Assembly (NCBI RefSeq): GCF_004295345.1
Contig: NZ_CP036200.1
Coordinates: 2,315,001-2,379,000, forward strand
Reading direction: 5' to 3'
DNA from: Shewanella maritima
GTDB taxonomy: Bacteria > Pseudomonadota > Gammaproteobacteria > Enterobacterales > Shewanellaceae
Length of the DNA: 64,000 nt
The notes beneath the pieces are model-generated. The model searched no databases. It was not told the DNA's origin and saw only the letters and a list, made by a program, of their open reading frames with translations. Position numbers and translations under genes: made by a program. This document shows, piece after piece, positions 29,712-38,037 of this stretch; within the stretch, counting starts at the first letter, position 1, and the number at the start of each line of letters is the position of its first letter.

Positions 29712-29727
29712 TTGGGTCAGAGTAAAC
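29712..29727 (+). repeat. GGGTCAGAGTAAA dispersed repeat
   Basis: TTGGGTCAGAGTAAAC, in the same orientation as the copy at 29527-29543. Confidence 0.78.
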
Positions 29728-29884
29728 TTAGTGTTGATGACGATACTGACTGAGCTCAAATGCTCGTGTGCCCCACAAGTTCCTAGCTAGATTTGGGCTA
29801 GAGGTGCAGCAATGGCGGCATCAGGCACGATTAGATTTACAGTAGGTTGATTGCGACGGTGTCATTTGCAGCCGCTGAATCCAA

Positions 29885-29914
29885 AAAGGCCAATGTCGTT
29901 AGACACTGGCCTTT
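29885..29914 (-). terminator. Terminator of the GntR regulator gene
   Basis: A long stem (AAAGGCCAATGTC / GACACTGGCCTTT, one mismatch, GTTA loop) with TTTTT on the minus strand lies 30 bp beyond the regulator stop. Confidence 0.88.
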
Positions 29915-29944
29915 GAATCTACATAGTAAGTAAAGCGCTTTGCG

Positions 29945-30673
29945 TTATTGAATCGCTTCTAACTCATGGTCACTTGCAGTTAGCAGGTCTAGGCTAGCTT
30001 GACGTGCTCTGTCTGCATTCCCCGCCATAATGCCCTCATAGATTGCTCTATGTTCTTCAATACAAGTTGTTCCGCGCTTAGAGGCGTGATGGAAGAAGCT
30101 CTTAAACATAGTTGAAAGCACGTTGGCAAATGGCAAGAAGAAGCTGTTACCTGTTGAAATGAAAATCAGCTTATGGAACTCAAGGTCTACATCAACCCAC
30201 TCGTCCTGATCAAAACCTTTGGCGATGCTATCCATCTTTTGGAACAGTTCAGAAAGCTGCATACGCTGCTCTACCGAGGCATTACGAGCGGCACAGGCAC
30301 ATGCTTCAGGCTCAATGGCTTTACGCAGTGCTAAAAACTCGTGATACAGATACTCAGTTTTATCCATATCAATCAGCCAATCGAGTAATTGTGAATCTAG
30401 GTAGTTCCAGTGCTCTTGTGGTCGCACACGGGTGCCGACCTTTGGCTTAGACTCTAGCAAACCTTTAGAAGTTAATAACTTAATTGCTTCACGCAGTGCT
30501 GTGCGGCTAACACCGAACTGGGTGCAAAGCTCCATCTCACCAGGAATAATATCGCCTTGAGGCAGGTCACCTGAAATAATGCTTCGCGCCATTTCACAGG
30601 CAACTTGCACATGCAGACTCCGTTTTGACCCGCCGATAGGTGTAAATTGGGTGCTCATATACTGGCTATCCAT
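29945..30673 (-). CDS. GntR-family regulator, FadR subfamily, predicted alginate regulator
   Basis: 242 aa (237 if ATG 30658 is used). An N-terminal winged helix (GELEMCTQFGVSRTALREAIKLL type, about residues 45-80) is followed by an all-helical FCD ligand domain (about 100-235). The FCD metal-site histidines are in DLEFHKLIF, HHAS and SDHE. FadR-type regulators bind sugar acids, so a unsaturated uronate or KDG/KDPG effector is likely. A site matching the putative operator lies 2 bp upstream of the start, which suggests autoregulation. It lies inside the alginate island between the kdg genes and the porin. Confidence 0.9.
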   Translation of the reverse strand: MDSQYMSTQFTPIGGSKRSLHVQVACEMARSIISGDLPQGDIIPGEMELCTQFGVSRTALREAIKLLTSKGLLESKPKVGTRVRPQEHWNYLDSQLLDWLIDMDKTEYLYHEFLALRKAIEPEACACAARNASVEQRMQLSELFQKMDSIAKGFDQDEWVDVDLEFHKLIFISTGNSFFLPFANVLSTMFKSFFHHASKRGTTCIEEHRAIYEGIMAGNADRARQASLDLLTASDHELEAIQ

Positions 30674-30674
30674 C

Positions 30675-30699
30675 TTGTATTACACGTTAATTAATACAA
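30675..30699 (-). promoter_or_regulatory. Putative autoregulatory operator of the GntR gene
   Basis: TTGTATTACAC and TTAATACAA form an inverted arrangement (TTGTATTA / TAATACAA) immediately upstream of the start codon. The first half differs by one base from the palindromes at 27043 and 41785. Confidence 0.6.
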
Positions 30700-31298
30700 A
30701 AGACAATACTGATGTTATTGATAAACTACTGGAGCAGATGGGTGTGAATAGCAATTTCAGTGCAATAATCTTGTGTCTTTTGGCTAGCAAATTAGCCATA
30801 AAAACCGACTAAACCCTGAACTACTGTGGCTTTGCCAACTGTGTAAGCAATTAAACTCAGCCAAGTATTTTACTTTAATTTCAGCTAACTATAATGAAAC
30901 CAAAGCAGGCTAGTGACTCAATCTCCAGACAGTGTCTTTAACCCTGTCTTTTACTCTCATCTTTATATTCTTATATACCATCGTGTGTGGTATTTGTTCG
31001 CTTATGCGTTACTTGAATCTTACAAGTAATAATATTTATGGTCAGTATAATAGCGATATATAAAGATTAAAACTCATTCCTGACTCACACTTATTCGCCC
31101 CTGCTTGTCTCAATTGAATCTACTAGTCGCAAACCTTTGCTGATACCGTAATAGCAGCCTATGAAACGAAAAGTGCCGTAGCTTGAGTACTTGCTACTCG
31201 CGATACGGCACTTAAGGGAGAACTCGTTTACAGCCTGGCGAGGCGGCAGCTAGGGGATTACCTACCTCGCTTAGCTGTAACTATGTATCGATTTTGGT
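30700..31298. other. Intergenic region between regulator and porin genes
   Basis: About 600 bp, AT-rich. No gene is seen. Two structured hairpins (31171-31213 and 31228-31280) follow the porin gene, and the remainder shows nothing specific. Confidence 0.5.
31171..31213 (-). terminator. Hairpin after the porin gene, probable terminator
   Basis: A perfect 10-bp stem (AAGTGCCGTA / TACGGCACTT) is followed by TTTTC on the minus strand. A second branched hairpin (TTACAGC / GCTGTAA with inner GCGAGG / CCTCGC, 31228-31280) lies between it and the porin stop. Confidence 0.65.
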
Positions 31299-32123
31299 TT
31301 AGAACTTGTACTTGTAACCAAATTCGATAGCGGTATCAGTTTTACCATACCAGTCGTAGCCGCCGTTATTTTCAGCTTTGTGGCTGTCTTTTAGTAGCTC
31401 AGACTTGTACTTGTACTTACCGTAGATAGTGTGCTTCTTCGCATTTGGGAAGCGGTAGTTAACAGCAAATTCATGTTCAAACTTGCTTTGTTTGTTGTTA
31501 TCAAACACGTGCTTCTCGTTACCGTTACTATCTTTTTCAGATGACAACTTGTTGAAGTAAATCAACGTGTAAACAAAGCGGAAATCACCATAATAGTATG
31601 TGAACCATGCGTCGTAGCGCATTTCTTTATTTAGGTCATCACGGTAGTAGCTATCTTCCACATTGTCTTTAATCGACATGCGATCGATGTTTTGGCTATA
31701 ACGCGCACGTACTTTAACGTTAAAGTCACTGCTGAACTTGTAGCCGTAGTAAGCACCAACACGTACGTTTTTAGCCGTTTCTTTTAATTGATAATCTAAA
31801 ACTGCACCTACACGTTGTTCGTTATTGTCACCAAAACGGTGCTCATAGTCAGTCTTGAACGTTAGCTCATACTGCTTAGGTGCGAAGCCTTGAGACAGTT
31901 CAGGTTCAGAGCGATCGTATTCCCAAACTTGCTCAAAACCAAATTTAAAACCGTTACGCATACGGTGACCAAACTCAATCTTAGGGCGTGTAGTACGACC
32001 ATCTAAAAGTTTGTGTTCCCACTTAATCGCTACGTTACTGGTACCCGGTTTTACGTAATCATCATCTGCTTGAGCGTTGAAACTTAGTGCGCCCAAGATT
32101 GCTAATGCAAGATACTTTTTCAT
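31299..32123 (-). CDS. KdgM-family oligouronate-specific outer-membrane porin
   Basis: 274 aa with a signal peptide (FNAQADDD, cut about residue 19). It is a small beta-barrel of alternating polar and aromatic strands ending in GYKYKF, the C-terminal Phe recognised by the Bam machinery. The length and the GFKFGFEQVWEYDRSE stretch fit the KdgM/OmpL oligogalacturonate porins. It lies 46 bp after the PL6-like gene, as the last gene of a lyase-porin operon, so it presumably admits oligoalginates. Confidence 0.88.
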   Translation of the reverse strand: MKKYLALAILGALSFNAQADDDYVKPGTSNVAIKWEHKLLDGRTTRPKIEFGHRMRNGFKFGFEQVWEYDRSEPELSQGFAPKQYELTFKTDYEHRFGDNNEQRVGAVLDYQLKETAKNVRVGAYYGYKFSSDFNVKVRARYSQNIDRMSIKDNVEDSYYRDDLNKEMRYDAWFTYYYGDFRFVYTLIYFNKLSSEKDSNGNEKHVFDNNKQSKFEHEFAVNYRFPNAKKHTIYGKYKYKSELLKDSHKAENNGGYDWYGKTDTAIEFGYKYKF

Positions 32124-32169
32124 TTTGTTTTATCCTAAATTCAACTCAATCTTTATATGAAACTGCAGA

Positions 32170-33762
32170 TTACTCTGCAGCGTCTGGGCCTACTTGCTCA
32201 GCAGTTAACTTAACTAGGTTTGATGCACCTTTACCGGCAACGTTACCTTCGGCCGTGGCTAGGTAAACCTTGTTGCCTTCAGCTGTCTCAGCAACTTCTG
32301 CGTTGCCGTTACCTAAGTTGTCACGCTCACCAGCTACCACGTCATAGTTGCCTTCTTTCGCTAGAGTAGTTACCGCAAATACGTCACCTTCCCAAGTTGA
32401 TGTGTCAGCTAGTACACAGTCATCACGCATGCCGTAGTCGCTTGATGTTACGCCGTCGACACCATTGGCAATTAAGTTGTCTTTAAACGCTACTTCAGAG
32501 TCAGCAGTACAGTTGCCTGATTTGCCGAAGATGAAAGGTTGCTTAGAACTAATGATGGTGTTGTTAGCAACAGTAGATAGTGATTTCTCTAGGCTATCTA
32601 ACTCTTCATCAAGGATTGAGATTGAACCCACTTCGTTACCGGTCTTAGAACGGCCTCCGTTGTAGATGTAGTTGTTAGTCACAGTGTGACCTTGAGAGAT
32701 AATACGAATACCCGCTTCGTACTTACCGCTATCATCACCAGCGCCGTCATTGATAATCACGTTGCTGCTAGCTGTGTTGTCCACACCACCCTCTAGCGAG
32801 ATGAAACCATTTGATGCTTCAAAGGTATTGTTCTCGATAGTGTTACCAGAGGTACGAACGTAAATTAGGCGACGAGATGCATTCACGTCAGTGAACAAGT
32901 TTTCGCTAATAGTCGTGTTAGTGACATAATCAGTTTTAGAAGAGCTAGAGGTACCGATGCGGATACCAAACGCTTCATTGGTGCCACTAAAAGTATTGCC
33001 TACGGCATACTTATCAAAGTGGTTATGGCTGATCACAACATCCTTATGAGAAGAGCTGGTACCTTGTACAGTAATGATTGAGCCTTTCTCGTTTGGCTTA
33101 TTTGTGAATAGACTATTTACAATTTGCGTGCCGTTACCACGCACCATGATCCAATCTGTATGGTCACCGTCATGACCTTTTGACTCTAGGTTTTCACCGT
33201 CAATGGTCAACTGAGATAACACCACACCACTTGGCTTGCTCTCTACAGTGTCATAATCGCTTCCCATCGAGCTCGACGTACCCACATTGATCAGAGTTGT
33301 GGTTGAACTGTCTTTACACGTAGGCACTGTATCTTTGAATACAATATTGCGTAGTTGCATATTGTCATTAGAAATCACCACACAGGTGTCACCACCTGCG
33401 ATAGTGGCTGGGTCACCAAACACAGAACCTTCTTGGCCATCGTAATCAGCGTCACCACCGATTAAGATAACTGGCAGCTCGTTGTCTAACACAAGATCAC
33501 CCATATTGGCGAAACTCACGCTGTTATCTAGCAAGATAACTAGCTTTTCGTCATCATTTTGATCTTCTGCAGCATTAATAAATGCATGTAGATCTGCCGC
33601 TGCACCGTCATAAACATAGTCAGGTACAAGGTCACCTACAGGAGGCTCTGGTGGCTCAGGGTTGTCACCACCTGAGTTTGGCTCATCATAAAAGTCACAA
33701 GCAGTAAGGGTTGAAACAGCGAATACAGCACTAATAAATAGCGATAATTTATTAAGTTTCAT
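32170..33762 (-). CDS. PL6-like lipoprotein lacking catalytic and calcium ligands
   Basis: 530 aa with a lipobox (STLTAC, Cys22), then a Pro/Glu-rich linker and a right-handed parallel beta-helix. The stretch SENLFTDVNASRRLIYVRT onward aligns without gaps to the active-site region of the neighbouring PL6 enzyme. At the aligned positions the catalytic Lys becomes R303 and the catalytic Arg becomes E324. The calcium ligands are also lost: Asn to A264, Glu to S296 and Glu to R298. It is therefore probably not a lyase of the known mechanism and may instead bind alginate at the cell surface. The family assignment is by fold and alignment with the neighbour. Confidence 0.8.
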   Translation of the reverse strand: MKLNKLSLFISAVFAVSTLTACDFYDEPNSGGDNPEPPEPPVGDLVPDYVYDGAAADLHAFINAAEDQNDDEKLVILLDNSVSFANMGDLVLDNELPVILIGGDADYDGQEGSVFGDPATIAGGDTCVVISNDNMQLRNIVFKDTVPTCKDSSTTTLINVGTSSSMGSDYDTVESKPSGVVLSQLTIDGENLESKGHDGDHTDWIMVRGNGTQIVNSLFTNKPNEKGSIITVQGTSSSHKDVVISHNHFDKYAVGNTFSGTNEAFGIRIGTSSSSKTDYVTNTTISENLFTDVNASRRLIYVRTSGNTIENNTFEASNGFISLEGGVDNTASSNVIINDGAGDDSGKYEAGIRIISQGHTVTNNYIYNGGRSKTGNEVGSISILDEELDSLEKSLSTVANNTIISSKQPFIFGKSGNCTADSEVAFKDNLIANGVDGVTSSDYGMRDDCVLADTSTWEGDVFAVTTLAKEGNYDVVAGERDNLGNGNAEVAETAEGNKVYLATAEGNVAGKGASNLVKLTAEQVGPDAAE

Positions 33763-33797
33763 ACAACGTCCTATATCTTTATTATCTAATTTTTAAG

Positions 33798-35360
33798 TTA
33801 TTTTTGAATTGTGTAGCTAGCGCCAGTGTCGGCCATGGTTAGCACTTTCAAATTCTTAGCACCACCGTCATATCCCACAGCTTCAATCAGGCCATTTGCG
33901 CCTACTTTCAGCTCTGGTTCTGCCGTACTAATACCTTGGCTAGGAAGCTCTAAGCCTTTGGTTTTACCGAAGTACAGCTCGTTTTCGTAAGTAGGGTTTA
34001 CTAGCTTGGCTTTCTCGTCGTTACCTTTTACAGCAAGGGTTTTCTTGATTTTTGCGTACGACAGGTTGTTCTTAAACTTGATGTCCGTGCCCGCGTAAAT
34101 CATGCCCACTTTGCTGTTATCGTAGATACTGACGCGATGTACCTTGTCTGAATAAAGAATATTTTGACGCGAGTTGATAACTGTATTGTTCTCAATGGTT
34201 ACCTTGTATGGTGTTGCTTGCTTGTTTAAGCCTTTACCCTTCACTTCAGTACTTAAACGCTCGCCATTTTGAACATCGGTAATACCAGTGTTGATTGCAA
34301 TACCGCCACGTACGTTACCTGTACCCATTACACGCTCAATGTAGTTATTGCGAATAACATGGCCTTCGTCGTACAAGCGGATACCACCAGAGCGGTACTT
34401 GCTGTTACCTAGGATGATATTGTTTTCAACTGTGTTGTAAGTACCGTGACGCAGGGAGATCATCGACGCACTATTCATGATGGTGTTGCCACGGATGTTG
34501 TTACCACCAGACTTTAATGAAACCAGCTCAGTTTCACCGTCACACTCATAAAACAGGTTGTCTTCAATTAGAGTTTTAGATGGGTAGATAGAACTCTTAG
34601 AGTCACCAACACGGATCACTTCCCAGCTATTTGAGTTGTAGCGAATAGCATCGCTGTAGAAAAACTCTTCATACTGATTGTGCTTGTGGTCGTAGAAAAG
34701 GTTGCCTTTAATCACGTGATTGTCAGCAGTTTCATCACCTTTCTCTTTTTGAATACCTAACAAGGTGCCGCGCTTATGCTTACCCTGGAAAGTGTTGTTT
34801 AAAATCTTGTTGTTCTTACCCCACATCGCAATCCAAAGGTACTTTGGATACTCGTCACGACGCGCATCTGGCTCGTACTTGTACTTGTCATTAAAGAAGT
34901 AGAATGTCGAGTTTTGTAGGGTATTGTTGTTACCTTTAAAGCGAATACCACCCATACGCTCTGCAGGGCCACCTTCAGAGAACACCACACCATCTAGCGT
35001 AATGTTGTCACCTTCTAGCACTAGCTGTACCAAACCAGTAAACCAAGACTTACCTGGCTCTTTAGCTTTAATAACAACGTTGTTGGCTTTGATTTTTAAC
35101 ACACCAAGGTCCGGGTATTTACCAGGCTCAAGGATTAGCTCTTCTCCATCAGCTAGTGAAGTCAGCTTAGATTTAAGTGCTGCACTATCTACAACTGGAA
35201 TTGCACTGGCATTCACCACTGCTTTGTCGTGTTTAACAATTGACTCAACTGCAACCTGGTTAACTACAGTTCCCTTCTCAACTTCAGCATATTGCTGTGG
35301 TGCTGAGCAGGCGCCTAGTAAACCTACGGCAACTAAACCGGCAATTAGGCTAATCTTCAT
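33798..35360 (-). CDS. Alginate lyase, PL6 family lipoprotein
   Basis: 520 aa with a lipobox (LLGAC, Cys18) predicting outer-membrane anchoring, followed by a parallel beta-helix of the chondroitinase-B/AlyGC type. The catalytic pair can be placed as K283 (ELVSLKSGGNN) and R304 (ISLRHGTYNT). The calcium ligands would be N244, E276 and E278. These spacings (K to R 21, E to K 7 and 5, N to K 39) match those recalled for AlyGC. It is the first gene of an operon with the PL6-like paralogue and the porin, and is divergent from a PL7 gene. Confidence 0.93.
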   Translation of the reverse strand: MKISLIAGLVAVGLLGACSAPQQYAEVEKGTVVNQVAVESIVKHDKAVVNASAIPVVDSAALKSKLTSLADGEELILEPGKYPDLGVLKIKANNVVIKAKEPGKSWFTGLVQLVLEGDNITLDGVVFSEGGPAERMGGIRFKGNNNTLQNSTFYFFNDKYKYEPDARRDEYPKYLWIAMWGKNNKILNNTFQGKHKRGTLLGIQKEKGDETADNHVIKGNLFYDHKHNQYEEFFYSDAIRYNSNSWEVIRVGDSKSSIYPSKTLIEDNLFYECDGETELVSLKSGGNNIRGNTIMNSASMISLRHGTYNTVENNIILGNSKYRSGGIRLYDEGHVIRNNYIERVMGTGNVRGGIAINTGITDVQNGERLSTEVKGKGLNKQATPYKVTIENNTVINSRQNILYSDKVHRVSIYDNSKVGMIYAGTDIKFKNNLSYAKIKKTLAVKGNDEKAKLVNPTYENELYFGKTKGLELPSQGISTAEPELKVGANGLIEAVGYDGGAKNLKVLTMADTGASYTIQK

Positions 35361-35648
35361 CTTATAAACGCTCCCCTTATTTGTGTTATGTTATTGTTTT
35401 ATTTTTAGCTCGTTTTATCTGTGATACAGCGCAACTTTTTTTGACTTTTTTCGATAACACTTTATTTACAGCTGAAACAGGATTTTTAAAACCATTAAAA
35501 TCAACAGCTTATAAATATAGCGAGAAATCCAACCAAAACGACAAATTGTATTTATGATTTGGATCACACAAAATCTGAAGCAAAACCGAGCAATTTTCAA
35601 GATCTATATTGTATTATTTATTTACAAGTTAAGCGCAGGATTAACAAT
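35361..35648. other. Divergent promoter region between the PL6 operon and the PL7 gene
   Basis: 288 bp, AT-rich. It holds a CRP-like site (35553-35568) and half-sites ATTGTATT (about 35545) and ATTGTATTA (35608-35616) of the putative GntR operator. An in-frame upstream extension of the PL7 frame from 35559 has no RBS and is not coding. Confidence 0.6.
35553..35568 (+). promoter_or_regulatory. Candidate CRP site
   Basis: TATGATTTGGATCACA matches the CRP pattern TGTGA-N6-TCACA with one mismatch in the left half. It lies in the divergent lyase promoter region, where catabolite control would be expected. Confidence 0.55.
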
Positions 35649-36587
35649 ATGAGAAAAACGACAACAGTAGTATTCCTTACTCTTGGTTTTGCTTTATATG
35701 GATGTGGCGGTTCCAGCGGTGGAGAACCTAGTCCTGGGCCAGAACCCTCTCCTGGCACCTGCCCAGAATGCGATTGGAATATTGAGCAATGGAAGTTAAC
35801 CCTGCCAATTAGTCGCGACGACTTTTACGGCAGCGGTGGCGATAGCGCCGCAGAGCTTATCCCTGCTGACTGCTCAGGCAAACAAACCTTATCTAACGAC
35901 ACTCGCCTCGACTATTTTTGGGTCGACAGCAATGACAAGCGCGCACACTTCTACGTCAACCTGGGTGATAAAGGGGCAACCACGACTAATTCTAACTATG
36001 TGCGCTCAGAGCTAAGAGAGTTATACAACTACCAAACGAGTAATCGCTGCAGCAGTAGCAATCAAAACTGGGCTATTAATAACAGCCATACTTTAAGTAG
36101 CGAGTTGCAAATTGAGCAGTACCCACAAATCAGCGGCATTGCTCCTAAAGTTATTCTCGGGCAAATCCACGGCTATGAAATCAAGCAAGCACTGGTAAAG
36201 CTGTTATGGGAAGGGGAAAACACACCGGTTCGGGTGATCTTCAATGACAAGTTTGAACCTAATAATGAAACCTGTAGTGACTGCCAGTCATTTAGTGTTG
36301 ACCTTGGCACAGTCAAAGCCCACGACAACTGGCGCTATGACATCCACGCCGACAAACAAGCAATTACTGTATCGACCACCATTAATGGTGTCATCACGAG
36401 TAAAGAGCTGCCATGGGGTGTGCCAGTAGAAGCAAACGACGGTGATAAATACACCTTAACCAAAGACTGGCTTAACGAGACCTTTTATTTCAAAGCGGGG
36501 ATCTATCCGCAAATAAAGCCAGACACTCAATATCAAAACCAGATATTTGAGGTGTCGTTCAACAAGATCAACATAGAACACAAATAG
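35649..36587 (+). CDS. Alginate lyase, PL7 family lipoprotein
   Basis: 312 aa from ATG 35649 (AGGA RBS; the frame is open 30 codons upstream). The lipobox is ALYGC, followed by a Gly/Ser/Pro-rich linker. PL7 jelly-roll motifs in order: RSELREL (about residue 115), QIHG (about 170) and YFKAGIYPQ (about 290), which form the active-site groove. The QIH form is often linked to activity on polyG or both block types; that is family knowledge and not proof. It is followed by the inverted GGGTCAGAGTAAA repeat. Confidence 0.94.
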   Translation: MRKTTTVVFLTLGFALYGCGGSSGGEPSPGPEPSPGTCPECDWNIEQWKLTLPISRDDFYGSGGDSAAELIPADCSGKQTLSNDTRLDYFWVDSNDKRAHFYVNLGDKGATTTNSNYVRSELRELYNYQTSNRCSSSNQNWAINNSHTLSSELQIEQYPQISGIAPKVILGQIHGYEIKQALVKLLWEGENTPVRVIFNDKFEPNNETCSDCQSFSVDLGTVKAHDNWRYDIHADKQAITVSTTINGVITSKELPWGVPVEANDGDKYTLTKDWLNETFYFKAGIYPQIKPDTQYQNQIFEVSFNKINIEHK

Positions 36588-36601
36588 CAGGAACTGACAG
36601 T

Positions 36602-36648
36602 TTGGGTCAGAGTAAACCGCCAAAATTTAACATTTTACTCTGACCCAA
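36602..36648. repeat. Inverted pair of GGGTCAGAGTAAA repeats forming a hairpin
   Basis: TTGGGTCAGAGTAAA (36602-36616) and its perfect complement (36634-36648) are separated by 17 bp. The right arm is followed by TTTTT, so on the plus strand the structure could act as a terminator for the PL7 gene. It sits immediately before the next lyase gene. Confidence 0.85.
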
Positions 36649-36672
36649 TTTTTAAAATTAGGGGACGAAATC

Positions 36673-37932
36673 GTGATCAGAATGAAAGCTACACCACTTG
36701 CGTTGTTAACTGCCGCTATGAGCTTGAGCCAAGGTGTTTACGCGGCCGACTTTGTATTCTTAGACGAAGGTGTACTCAAGCATAACAGGCAGGTACTGCA
36801 ATCAGACAAAGCCAGTGACAACATGCGTCAGGCTTATCAGCGCCTTATTGAAGAAGCCGATATCGCTATGAAGCAAGCGCCTTTTAGCGTAACCAATAAA
36901 GGCATGACACCACCAAGTGGCAGCAAGAATGATTACCTCAGTATCAGCCCTTACTGGTGGCCAGATGAAACTAAAGCAGATGGCTTGCCGTGGATCCGCC
37001 ATGACGGTAAAACTAACCCGGCATCGAAAACCAATGAAACCGACTCCAAGCGCATTGGTAAGTTCACCCGTTCCACTCGTGCCATCGCACTAGCTTATTA
37101 CTTTAGTCAGGATGAAGCCTATGCCAAGCAAGGCATCGAGTTTATCCGCACCTGGTTTATCAATGAAAAAACTAAGATGAATCCGAATGTTAAGTACGGC
37201 CAAGGTGTGCCAGGCCGGGCAGATGGCCGCCGCAGCGGTATTATTGATACCCGGACACTAGCCGATCGTCTACTGGATGCCATTGCAATTTTATCTCAGT
37301 CAAAGCTCTGGACTGACAATGACGAAAAACAAATTAAACAGTGGTATAGCGATTATCTAGACTGGATGCTTGAAGCCGATCTCGCTGGCGGCCCTAAAGG
37401 CGAAGCTGCCGCGCCCAACAACCATGGCACCTGGTATGACTATCAAATCGCTGGCATTAGCTACTTCTTAGGTAATGAACACTTAACTAAAGTCATGGTA
37501 CAAAAAGGCAAGATGCGGGTTGATACCCAGTTTGCTGCCGACGGCTCACAGCCACACGAAATAGCACGTACTCGCGCCTACCATTACCACTACTTCAGCC
37601 TAGTGCCGTTAGTTGGCATCGCTGAATTAGGCGAAAAGGTTAACGTTGACCTATGGAACTATCAAAACGACCAAGGTGGTTCTTTAGAGAAAGGCATCAG
37701 CTTAATGGCAAGTTACCACGATGCACAAAAACCTTGGCCATATAGCCAAAAAGACAAGCGCCGCCGCGTTGAGCGTATGACTAGCGTGTACTTAAAAGCA
37801 GGAGAGTCACTCAATAAGCCTGAATGGATCAAGCTGGCACAAGATACCGACTTTAGCCAATTTACAGTGAACAAAAACCTCGCTGAAATTTGGGAGCAGC
37901 GCGACATCGAGCTGCTACTGCAAAAGCAATAA
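36673..37932 (+). CDS. Alginate lyase superfamily protein (PF05426, PL38/PL5-like)
   Basis: 419 aa from GTG 36673, which has GGGGA about 7 nt upstream; ATG 36682 is the alternative. The signal peptide ends at GVYAAD. It folds as an alpha/alpha toroid of the alginate_lyase (PF05426) type, with YLSISPYWWPDE, GRADGRRSGIIDTR and the catalytic-type NNHGTWYDYQ motif. The SPYWWPD signature and length resemble PL38 more than AlgL-type PL5. It is predicted periplasmic, acting on mannuronate-rich alginate or a related polyuronate; the substrate is inferred from its neighbours. Confidence 0.85.
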   Translation: MIRMKATPLALLTAAMSLSQGVYAADFVFLDEGVLKHNRQVLQSDKASDNMRQAYQRLIEEADIAMKQAPFSVTNKGMTPPSGSKNDYLSISPYWWPDETKADGLPWIRHDGKTNPASKTNETDSKRIGKFTRSTRAIALAYYFSQDEAYAKQGIEFIRTWFINEKTKMNPNVKYGQGVPGRADGRRSGIIDTRTLADRLLDAIAILSQSKLWTDNDEKQIKQWYSDYLDWMLEADLAGGPKGEAAAPNNHGTWYDYQIAGISYFLGNEHLTKVMVQKGKMRVDTQFAADGSQPHEIARTRAYHYHYFSLVPLVGIAELGEKVNVDLWNYQNDQGGSLEKGISLMASYHDAQKPWPYSQKDKRRRVERMTSVYLKAGESLNKPEWIKLAQDTDFSQFTVNKNLAEIWEQRDIELLLQKQ

Positions 37933-37938
37933 CCATTA

Positions 37939-37977
37939 GGGCGCCAATTTGCTAATCAATTCGCAAACTGGCGCCTT
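37939..37977 (+). terminator. Terminator after the PL38-like gene
   Basis: A long stem (GGCGCCAATTTGC / GCAAACTGGCGCC with one mismatch) is followed by TTTATT. It lies 6 bp beyond the stop. Confidence 0.8.
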
Positions 37978-38037
37978 TATTAGATTTGTCTGAGACATAA
38001 CTGCGGCTCACAAGAACTGCAAGATTACGAGGACCCT

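Larger units (their letters stand above)
29271..29944. other. Intergenic region after eda with repeats and terminators
   Basis: No supported gene is present. It contains a perfect 11-bp inverted repeat (TTTAGCGTTTA / TAAACGCTAAA, 29293-29335, without a U-run), a terminator (29473-29501), two direct copies of the GGGTCAGAGTAAA word, and the GntR terminator. An open frame at 29502-29687 overlaps a repeat copy and has no RBS. Confidence 0.65.
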
